Shown piece after piece: positions 1 through 9,149 of a DNA stretch of 64,000 nt. The stretch is from positions 190,223-254,222 of the forward strand of contig MU128972.1 in the NCBI GenBank assembly GCA_014904985.1, written 5' to 3'. The first letter of the stretch is position 1. The number at the start of each line of letters is the position of its first letter. The translations under genes were made by a program, and so were the position numbers. A model generated the notes under the pieces. That model was not told the origin of the DNA. It saw only the letters and a list, made by a program, of their open reading frames with translations, and did not search any database. This stretch comes from Hydnum rufescens UP504. Taxonomy: Eukaryota; Basidiomycota; Agaricomycetes; Cantharellales; Hydnaceae.

Positions 1-1313
1 TGAGCGCACCATTAGACTTGTGAACTTTCGGGTCGTGTGGGGGGTTTGTTGAGGATGAAGGGGATGTTGACGATGAGGGGTTCGCGGTGCGGGGTTGTGT
101 GCCACAATCTGAGGTCCTCATGGCTCTGAGTTCCTCTTGGCGTTCCCAATACTGGCCATCAAATCTTAGCACGGCTTGGTACATGCCTTGGAGTTTTGTG
201 GGCTTGCCATCTTGCGAGATGTCATCCTGCAGACGGTTCGGTAGGCCTTGGTAGAACTGCAAGCGGAGTGCGTTGTCATTCCACCTGGTGAGGCTCACTA
301 CTTCCTTGAACTGGTTGATGTAGCGAAGGATGCGGTGGTTGTCATTCATCTTGAGCACACATAGTTTTCACTCTTGAGTCATGACCTCATCTGGGTCTCC
401 AAAGTACATGTGGAGCTCTTCCTCGAAGAGCATCCAGCTGGAGAGTGTGGGGGATTCCTCCATCTCCATGATGAGGTGTTGGAACCATTGCCTTGCTGTA
501 TCCGTGAGATATGATCTGGCCCAGATGATGCGCGTGCTCTCTAGCATGAATCGCAATGGTTGCGATCAGAACACCATTTTGCAGTGCGCAAGGAATCCGT
601 ATAGTTTAGAGGGGTTGTGCCTGAGAACATCTCCGGCTCTTTGATTTTGGGTTCATGAAGTGTGTGTCCTGAGGGCGCAGAGGGTTGGGTGATTGTCGCT
701 GTTTCGCGGTATCACAGAGTGGTGGGGAGGTGTTCGAGTTTGGTTCCTTGATGGTCCATGCCTGGAGTTGGGGCCCTGAACACAGAGCCCAGGTGCAGGG
801 GGGTGGAGTGCGCATCCTCGAACATCGCACATCGTGGAGTTGGTTGCGCGATGTTGCTAGGTGGTGCATACATGACTGAATTGCCTCGCAGTGTGTCATC
901 GAGGTTTTGAGGTGGAAACTCATTGTTTTCCTCAGGGTAGGTTTGGGGCTCGAAGTGGGGACTTCGGTGAGGGTGTGAGGTGCAAATTGTGAGTTGTGCA
1001 CTGTGGGTGAGACTACTTGTCTCAGTCACGTATTTGCATTGAGGGTGGGTGACCGCAAATTGCAGTGTGCAACTTCATTGCACAGTTCTTGGTTTTCATT
1101 CGTGAGTTCTTTGAGGTGAGCATTCATCTGGGCATTGGTGCATGCCATTTCTGCTTGTATCTGCATGCTGCGTGCTAGGTCTGCCTGCATTTGTTGCAGC
1201 ATGCGCAGGAGCATTGTCTTGGTGCTCGAAGTTGATGTGGCACTGGGGGGTTTCCCATGTGCGGACCTTGCATCGAGGTGGGTGGTGTTTGTATCGTGGG
1301 ATATGTCGTCCAA
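1..1313 (-). pseudogene. Ty3/gypsy retrotransposon Gag (relic, runs off window)
   Basis: Gag is the structural protein that forms the retrotransposon particle. Read leftwards from 1313, the N-terminal part (1313-1026) is a polar, coiled-coil-like segment rich in M, Q, E and N. After a frame change near 1026, a segment with EPEMFSGTTP and LYGFLAHCKMVF (about 700-560) matches the conserved start of the retrotransposon Gag domain. The core follows at 556-368 with YLTDTARQWFQHLI and FEEELHMYFGDPDE. A TGA at 368-370 interrupts the frame, which then continues to the window edge with INQFKEVVSLTRWNDNALRLQ and YQGLPNRLQDDIS, both typical of gypsy Gag C-terminal halves. At least two frameshifts and one stop make it non-functional. 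No LTR is visible on the 5' side, and the remaining pol genes would lie outside the window. Confidence 0.8.
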
Positions 1314-2125
1314 GGGGTGATTGGCACCTTGAGGACGATTGGAGAGGAGAGGGTGGAAGTGGTTTCGATGGTGGCTGTGTCATTGTGATAGTCATTGGTG
1401 ACTGGTTGTGGGTGTGGGTTCCGTTGAGTGGAGGGCATATTGAGTCTTTCAAGGAAGTCAGTTATTTTAGATTGAAAATACTGTTAAGGGTTGTACTTGA
1501 GGCAAAAGATACGATGATGTAATCGAGTCAAATACAAGGAAATGCCCTTAAGGCAATTGACGAGGGAGTCATGAAGTGGGGATTACGTAAGTCATGAGAG
1601 ATGAGTACGTATGAGGAAGACTGGCTTCTTGAGACTTAATAAGCGAAGGTTTTAAGATGAGAGTCATGAGCGATAACTGAGATCATGAGAGGGGAATTCA
1701 ATCAGTTGACAATATATTCTCGATCTTCTAAGGAGCAAGTGTACATCAAGTAACTACTTATACTATTAGAGATCAAAGGGGTTTATGGATAAAGGGGTGT
1801 TGAATAAAGGAAGGATGTATATAATAGGAAATGCTGAAAGAGGAAGGCACAATGGCAGCAAGGGGGAAGGTCACGTGATGGCACGATTGGCTTGGTTATT
1901 CATATGTAAGCGAGGTTATGAGTACGACTTGTAACACCAATATCAGGAGGATGAGAGGCCAATGTAACAGGCTTCCCATTCTTCTTAAATTATATTAGTC
2001 ACGTTGTATAACATATACAATCCCAATGAACATACCATAGCTTCATTATAATTGAACCATTGTTCAAGTTCAGCCCATGCATATAGAAGCTCCTGCCATT
2101 TCAGTTCTCCTGCCAGGGAGGAGAG
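1314..2125. other. no gene recognised; upstream of the gag relic
   Basis: This 0.8 kb holds short broken reading frames only. 1480-1780 is purine-rich with many GAGTCATGA-like words. It could be leader or LTR remnant of the gag relic, but no TG...CA boundary or duplicated target was found. Confidence 0.4.
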
Positions 2126-2484
2126 TCATGCATACTGTATCTCAAACCAGATTGGCCATTTCTGCTGCTCCAGAATGGCCTTGGGTAATTTCAAGCCCAT
2201 TCCAGGTAGCTGTGAAGGTAATGTTGATGCTTGTGGAGTGGAAGATGGCTGAGGGGCAAGGCTAGTAGTTGAGGTGGACTCACCAGAAGATGCCAGCACA
2301 AAGAGTTCAAGTAATTCATTACCACCCTGGGGGGTCGAGACTTGGCAAACATCGCCCTTGAAGGTTGAATGAACATTGCCCTGTAAGGTCGGGACTTGGG
2401 GAATGTTGTCAGTCGAGACTTTGAGAATGTCACCAGTCGAAACTTGGGGAATGTCACCAGTCAAAACTTTTAGAACACCATTGG
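2126..2484 (-). pseudogene. fragment of unrecognised protein with short tandem peptide repeats
   Basis: An open minus-strand frame of 112 codons begins with about four imperfect 9-11 residue repeats of the type GDIPQVST (DNA period about 33 bp at 2370-2465). A Ser/Thr/Pro-rich stretch follows, then a W-containing segment (LEQQKWPIWFEIQYA). After a stop the same frame continues with WQELLYAWAELEQWF. I do not recognise the family. The fold-back element at 2485 begins directly upstream, so the fragment may be the displaced continuation of the gag-protease relic at 11886-13150, but I could not align the two convincingly. Confidence 0.35.
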
Positions 2485-3629
2485 CAGGCCATCCTGTAAA
2501 CTGGATACATCAAACATGATATCCTACCAGGTAAATTCATACATCAAGCTGGTATAATACCACATACCATTGTCATATATCCATACCACAGATGATATAT
2601 CATAACTGAAGGTGGTAGTGATGCATCATGTATGGTAACATAATGTATTATATAATCAATATTATGTAAGCACCCATAAAAGGCAATACACCATAAGTAG
2701 CTCCTTACATAACTTATTTCTATATTTGGAAATATTACATAATCACTTCCATATTTGGCAATATTACATAAGCATTTTTCCTTATTTGGAGTATTACATA
2801 ATTACTTCCTTATTTGGACATATTACATAATTATTTCTATATTAGGAAGTATTATGGAATATTTCCATATTTGGAAGTATTACATAAGCCTCCATATTTG
2901 GACAAATTACATAAGCTACTATATATGGCTATATTACTTAAGCTATATTACATAAGCAATATGCAGATGCATAGGCAATATGCATGGGGGGGGGATTGGG
3001 TGAAAGCCTTGAGCCTTATATGTTCCTCAGAATGTCTGTGTGCAGTTTGGTCCCAGTTGTGGGACGTTTGAGTATCACTCAATACTTAAACATCCCACAA
3101 CTGGGACCAAACTGCACACAGACATTCTGAGGAACATATAAGGCTCAAGGCTTTCACCCAATCCCCCCCCCATGCATATTGCCTATGCATCCGCATTTTG
3201 CTTATGTAATATAGCTTAAGTAATATAGCCAAATATAGTAGCTTATGTAATTTGTCCAAATATGGAGGCTTATGTAATACTTCCAAATATGGAAATATTC
3301 CATAATACCTCCTAATATAGAAATAATTATGTAATACTTCCCAATATAGAAATAATCATGTAATGTGTCCAAATAAGGAAAATGCTTATGTAATATTGCC
3401 ACATATGGAAGTGATTATGTAATATTTCCAAATATAGAAATAAGTTATGTAAGGAGCTACTTATGGTGTATTGCCTTTTATGGGTGCTTACATAATATTG
3501 ATTATATAATACATTACATTACCATACATGATGCATCACTACCACCTTCAGTTATGATATATCATCTGTGGTATGGATATATGACAATGGTATGTGGTAT
3601 TATACCAGCTTGATGTATAAATTTACCTG
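2485..3629. repeat. large palindromic fold-back element, main part
   Basis: The left arm (2485-3075) and right arm (3082-3629, continued at 11839-11881) are near-perfect inverted copies around a short loop at 3076-3081. Each arm contains about nine imperfect copies of a 25-28 bp AT-rich unit (type CATATTTGGAAATATTACAT). Outer ends are CAGGCCATCCTG...CAGGATGGCCTG. The two arms differ at only scattered bases, so the palindrome is young or kept homogenised. It has no coding capacity: open frames inside the arms are mirror images of the AT-rich repeat. An obvious flanking target duplication was not found. It was later split by the 8.2 kb element at 3630. Confidence 0.85.
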
Positions 3630-3781
3630 CAGGCTGGTCAGTCATATGGGGGACCTAATTTAGGTACCACTTTCAGGGCAGAAAATGGTACCTAATAGGT
3701 CCCCCAGACCTTATGGCCGAAATCAGGCGATTTCAATTCAGTTTTTTGGCCATCTGTTGGCCAATCCATGGCTGTGCTAGA

Positions 3782-3860
3782 TTATATGCTTATTTATTAT
3801 TATTTGTTTATTTATTATTATTATTATTATTACTACTATAATTATATACATATTATACTA
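3782..3860. repeat. AT-rich microsatellite (TTATTA)n
   Basis: A run of TAT/TTA triplets lies just inside the left end of the 8.2 kb element. It is simple sequence with no coding value. Confidence 0.8.
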
Positions 3861-4036
3861 TATACCTATTATCCCCCCTGGGGTCTGCCACCACAGGGGG
3901 GCATGGTTTATGTGGATCATGGTCATGTGCCCGCATTTACCCACAGTACCCTCCACAGCGAGTGCAGTCAGGGGCTGGTTCCTTTTGGGCACTCCCTTGA
4001 GAGGGTTGGTCTTCATTTGTGGGGCTTCATTCATGG

Positions 4037-5403
4037 TGTTGGAGGGATAAAACCCTACTATGTATATTCTGCTTCAGGACCCAACTACCTCCTCAAATGA
4101 ATCCAAATTATTCAATTCCAATCCTTCAAATACCTACCATTCCTTTGATTGCCATATGACATGGATTTCAATTCTCCAAGACCCATTTTATTTCTCTTTC
4201 CTCCACCTTGTACATGAGACATTTATTTGTCCATCTCCAAGTCTTCAACAGACTACCTCAAATTGTAGTTACTTCAAGCCCAGCCAACTGTGGCTCAGGC
4301 AATTCAACTTGCCCTGTTTGTTTGGTACCCAATCCATTGTGCATTGCTCATTGCCTCAGCGGGGATATACGAGTCCCAATTATATAATCAAGATTGCCTA
4401 ATCCTTTGGATCCAACTCACGGATTAGTCACATGTTAAATAGGGGCTATTCCCATACTCTCAAGGAGTATTTCACGAATATCTCCCTCATTTTTGATCGG
4501 ATCGACTCGGCAAGATGGCACACAGAAAGCTACGATCAATACCTATCCAACGGTACCACATATGTGTTTATCGGATGCGAACTGCACCCTCCAGGTCGAT
4601 TTTACTTCATGCTCCACACTATCCTTCAGTATTTTGCGAATATCTCCACCAGTTTTGATCTGATTCGTTAGTAACAACCACCCCTGGAAAGACGCTGAAA
4701 ATCCGCATCGAATGGTACCAAGGGAAAAACGAGCGGATTAGAACTCGGCTTTCTGAAATTTAGTCTCCCCATGTCTCATTTCACTTTTACCTCTGCTTTT
4801 CTGATTATTAAAGGCAATTATGGTTCTGGAACCCTATGTCCGATGGAGGGTACGTCCAGGGAGACCAGTTCCACCTTTCCCCAAGGGATTCTGTTCAGTA
4901 GGAGAGGAGGGATACCTTGGTTAAGCCATATTCCCCCATTCTGACTTGTTAATTGAATATCTCCTTCAGTTTTGAAGCCTTTGACTCAATCTCTTTTTCA
5001 TCATTTTTGCCTTAACCCCACCTTTCTGCTGGTTACCATGGCATTATTCCAAGATGTATATTAAGTGCAGGGGATGCGAATTTTGATTGATTTCCCCCTC
5101 ACCCTCAGTCTCTAAAGTCTTGAAGGACAGCTGTTGGCACCAGGGTGATTTCCAGACCATATCTAGTATTGTTCACACTTTGGATAGGCCCTCAAGAGGA
5201 GAGCCATCAGTGTGATTTCTGAATCAAATCATCCATTCATTCATTGTTAGAGCAAGCCCGCCCTAGCAAGACAAATTCTCAACCTCAAGGCCTTTCATTC
5301 AATCGGACCTTAACCTACAGATTGACTCTGTGGCCCTCTCCTTTCATCCTTGATTCAACAATCTTGGACTGTGGCATAGTCTCTTAGGAGATTCCTGCTT
5401 ACA
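4037..5403 (+). mobile_element. solo LTR, copy A (TGTTGGAGGG...CTTACA family)
   Basis: This 1,367-bp LTR begins TGTTGGAGGG and ends CTTACA. It is flanked by the 4-bp duplication ATGG (4033-4036, 5404-5407). Three other copies are present: 15321-16686 (inverted), 20483-21836 and 25665-27012. The body contains two related internal blocks of about 180 bp (GCGAATATCTCC..., CGGATGCGAACTGCA...). No internal retrotransposon sequence lies next to it, so it is a recombination-derived solo LTR. The 113-codon frame it contains recurs only because the LTR recurs and is not a gene. Confidence 0.9.
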
Positions 5404-5747
5404 ATGGTTATCATTCATGGCGTCTTGTTCGGTGGGTTTCTGCTTGGGGGCTCACGGGGGTTCTGGTTCAGGATCTACAGAAATAAATAATGAAATATTA
5501 GTACAACAGTAATGCAGCGCAAAAAGAGCAGCTTATGCTGCTCTTTTTGTGCCACAAGACTAAGAAATGAAATATAAAACATACCTTGTACCTTGCACCC
5601 ACAGGTGTAGGGTACTGGGGCCGTGTACATTGGTGCGTACATATGCCGGCTTGTACACACGGTGTGGAAGATAAAAACATCCAGTATCAGAAAATGCGAA
5701 ATTACACAACTTCCAGTCATTGGACGATCACATGACCAATTATGAGA

Positions 5748-7440
5748 TTAATTATGGCTATGTGCAGCAACCAAATTCATTTTATAACTCCGTCAGTTTT
5801 GATCGGAGAGGTACGCCCATATAACGCTTAGAAAGCTATGATTCACACCTTTTGAACAGTATGAAACACAAGTTGAACGGACCAAAACTGCACTCTCCAG
5901 GCCAATTTTATTATTAAAATCCAGGATTTCCAGTAAAAAATGAATACCTCCATCAGTTTGCATTCAATCCTCTCGGAACAACCGCGTCTAGAAGGATATG
6001 AAAAATCCGCATCCAATGGTACTAAGCACACGAAGAACAGATCAAAATTGAACTCTACAGAATGATATTACTATCAGAATCAACACCCATCAGTAAAAAA
6101 TGAATTTCTCTATCAGTTCACATCCGATCTGCTCAGAACCACCGCACCCAGAAAGCTGTTAAAAATCCACATCTAATGGTACCAAGCACACCTATTATGG
6201 ATGCAAACTGCTGTCTCTGCATCGAATCCCACACCATGCACTTGTTCCTTTTATTAACCAGTAACAAAAAAACACCTTAACCACTGGACTATGCTCAGAT
6301 TAATCTCCAAAACCTGGAGATGTCCCTTAATTTCGCTTCCCATGAGCCCCAAAACACATCACAAGATCAATGACATCATGCTCCAACTACTCCACAAGCT
6401 CAGCAAACTAGTGACATCATTTCCTTTATGAATCCTTTTGTTCTCTTTATGAATGACATCACTATGACATCACTATGACATCACACTCTATGAATGACTC
6501 AGCTATGACTGCATTATGACATCATTTCTTTATTACTCTTTTGTTCTACTCCACTATGACTCCCCCATGACATCACTATGATCTCATAGCTTTATTACTC
6601 TTTTGTTCTTGCTCCATGCACAGCCACCTTCAGATAGGTATATAAGCTAGCAGATTTTCTTGTTCCCCTCCATCTCCTCACTCTGGAAATCAACCACTGT
6701 CAACTACTGTCTACCATTCTGCTTAATATCTAAAGAACTGTCTATCTAAAGCCATCTGGAGCTAAGTCATCTTCAAGGTTGTTGAGACCAAGCTACTGGA
6801 AGTCATCTACATGAAATACTGAAGCCAAGGATAGTTGCAGAACCTAAGGTTAGAGTTGCTGGACATCCAAGGAAAAGGTAAGCATAAAGAAATACAAGCC
6901 AGGAAAGAAGATTGAAGCATACTAACCAAACTAACCAAGCACTGACCATTCCATAACCCACAGATATCCGCATTTTGACTAGGAGGACGTAAACAAGGAC
7001 ACACAAATATCAGTAAATGGACAAACACAACACGAACATGTATAAGCCTTTCCATAAGCATCCCAGACGTATAAGCCTTCCTATAAGCATCCTCCACATA
7101 TAAGCCTTTCTATAAGCATTCCATATGATGTATAAGCCTTCCTATAAGCATCTACGATATATCATTGACTATTGCTAGTCCATATCACATTCCATTCTCC
7201 AATAAACACATACATATCTTGCAGAGAGTGATCAACCATTGAAGTGAACCAACCCATTTGAATAAACAGAAACACAGTCTCCTATCTACACACTGGCTGA
7301 ACCAGATTTTGATTTGACAGTCATCGGAGCTCCCAACCCTTCTTCTATAATGGCAGTTCATATGGCCCCCCCATCGTTCGGGCGTCAATAGGCGGGGTTA
7401 GGGGGTTCTTTGTCGGTATTCGTTCGTGAGGGGAGTTGAA
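5748..7440. repeat. LTR-like block with TATA box and several tandem repeats
   Basis: The block sits inside the long last leftward exon. 5770-6240 holds three diverged units related to the body of the 1.37 kb LTR family (ATCCGCATC.AATGGTAC motif). 6435-6600 has about eight TATGACATCA words, close to the CRE/ATF site. A TATA box (TATATAAG) is at about 6640 and is followed by a pyrimidine-rich start-like region. 7041-7160 has four imperfect 27-33 bp repeats containing TATAAGCCTTCCTATAAGC. It is probably a second, older LTR. Its exact ends and a target duplication could not be fixed. Confidence 0.5.
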
Positions 7441-7554
7441 ACCTACAAAATATTATTTTTAAATTAGTTAAGAAATAAGGACCACGCAAAAAGAGCAGCT
7501 TTCACTGCTCTTTTTGTGTGGCTGTAGGTACTGGGGGGGGGGGTGGGAACTCAC

Positions 7555-7815
7555 CTGGTATAGAACCACACACCTGCTGTTGCGGATGTGTGATTCCTGG
7601 GGCATTATTTGGCCTGGTTGCGCCCTCATTTGGCATGGTGCCATATGTTGCGTCATTGGTGCGTTGGCATTTGGTGCGTTGGCATGGCGTGTTGGTGTGT
7701 GTCGCGTTGGTGTATGTCGCGTTGGTGTATGTCGTGTTGCCATGTTGCATTGCCATGTTGCATTTCCATGCATCGCATTGCTGTTTGGGCTCTCATCATT
7801 GGACGAGGCCTCAAT
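7555..7815 (-). CDS. open exon of the leftward module array, unknown protein
   Basis: This 261-nt exon lies between two introns with consensus splice sites and is open for all 87 codons in phase 0. It reads IEASSNDESPNSNAM at the start and RCVVLYQ at the end. The middle has short TPTRH and NAPNA repeats. The sister exon 7921-8142 begins IEAWSKAQ and ends CVVLYK in the same phase but contains several TGA stops. In the rightward array, module ends such as HHRCVVLYK keep the same phase. The conserved C-terminal peptide is forced by the hairpin DNA, so translation is not proven. I do not recognise the protein. Confidence 0.4.
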
Positions 7816-8289
7816 CTAAAATAAATAAAGAGATTAGTAAAATATTCCAAAGCAGCGCAAAAAGAGCAGCTTTCGCTGCTCTTTTTGCATGGCTGTAGCT
7901 ACTGGGGGGGCGGGACTCACCTTATATAGGACCACACACCCACCATGGCAGGTGTGTGGTTCGTGGGGCCCTCATTTGGTGCATTGCCATATGTTGCATC
8001 CTCATTTGGTGCATTGCCGTATGTCACGTTGTTTGGTGTGTTGCCATGTGTCATGTCATTTGGTGTGTTGCCATTTGGCGCATTGTCGTTTGCGCCCTTG
8101 TCACTTCATGGGTTTTCGCTGTGCTTTGGACCAGGCTTCAATCTAGAATAATAAAAGATGCATTAGTATAAAATTTCAAAGCAGCACAAAAAGAGCAGCT
8201 TTCGCTGCTCTTTTTGCACTGTTGTATCTACTAGAAAAAATACTCACCTTGTGACCACACACCTGCAGCAGCGGGTGCGTGGTCATGTG

Positions 8290-9050
8290 GTTGCCTTTTC
8301 AGGCAGTTGCTTGTTGTGGTTGTGGAGATAGGAAGCAAGATGCAGATTCAACACTGGCAATTGCTGATACTCAAGAAGTGCCCAAGTGCTGGCGCTGCAA
8401 GCACAGTACACAATAGTACCAAGCATGTATATTATAAATAAATACTATATAATAAAAAATTGTCCAGGAAAACCCAAAGAAGAGGATGTAATGAGTCAGA
8501 GGTCAATAAGGCATGAGATTGCTAATTACAGAGTGGATTGGGCCACTTCTACGCATCAGAATTGGCCCAAATTTGAATATAGTAGTGTTATATATACACT
8601 CTACATGGGTGATTAATTATCTTGGATGATTTTCACATTTTCAATTTTTCATGCCTTCAATTCCCTATTTAGGGAATTGAAGGTGTGAAAAATTGAAAAA
8701 TGTGAAAATCATCTGAGATAATTAATCACCCATGTAGAGCGTATATATAACACTACTATATTCAAATTTGGGCCAATTCTGATGTGTAGAAGTGGCCCAA
8801 TCCACTCTGTAATTAGTGATCTCATGCCTTATTGACCTCTGACTCATTACCATCCTCTTCTTTGGGTTTTCCTGGACAATTTTTTATTATATAGTATTTA
8901 TTTATAATATACATGCTTGGTACTATTGTGTACTGTGCTTGCAGCGCCAGTGCTTGGGCGCTTCTTGAGTATTGGCAATTGCTGGTGTTGAATTTCGAAC
9001 TTTACGCAGCCACACCCAGCAAGCGACTGCACAACCATGACACAACAGCA
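8290..9050. repeat. central palindrome between the two module arrays
   Basis: Two arms of about 370 bp mirror each other around CCCTATTTAGGG (about 8663-8674). The outermost shared elements are the first module on each side, so the leftward and rightward arrays are arranged head to head. Arm divergence is a few percent, by eye. It could act as a divergent promoter or simply be the seed of an inverted duplication. Confidence 0.8.
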
Positions 9051-9110
9051 ACAACAGCAGCAACAGCTGCTGCAGCTGCTGCAGCTGCTGCAACAGCAGC
9101 AGCAACAGTG
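9038..9110. repeat. CAG/CTG trinucleotide repeat
   Basis: CAACAG and CTGCAG triplets run just upstream of the first rightward hairpin. A short frame starting ATGACACAACAG reads as poly-Q with Leu and stops before the donor at 9179. The left arm of the palindrome lacks this expansion, so the repeat arose after the arms formed. Confidence 0.75.
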
Positions 9111-9149
9111 CATGACTGTGACCGCATGACCACGACCACATGACCACAC

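Larger units (their letters stand above)
5475..8280 (-). other. leftward array of hairpin intron-exon modules (4 introns)
   Basis: On the minus strand, four introns of nearly equal length have canonical ends: 8143-8247 (105 nt), 7816-7920 (105), 7443-7554 (112) and 5475-5584 (110). Donors read AAG or CAG followed by GTGAGT (GTATGT in the last). Acceptors read TCTAG, TTTAG or GTAG, preceded by TACTAAT/TTAACTAAT-like branch sites. Each intron contains a hairpin of 14-16 bp stem, type GCAAAAAGAGCAGC...GCTGCTCTTTTTGC (for example 5517-5552, 7485-7518). Each exon ends with a second hairpin built on ACCACACACC...GGTGTGTGGT, a few bases before the donor. Exons between the introns are 222 and 261 nt, both multiples of three. 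No known protein family was recognised. Confidence 0.75.

Noticed and set aside
2755..3402. Mirror-image frames rich in Tyr and Ile in the fold-back element
   Set aside because: They are translations of AT-rich tandem units present in both arms in opposite directions.
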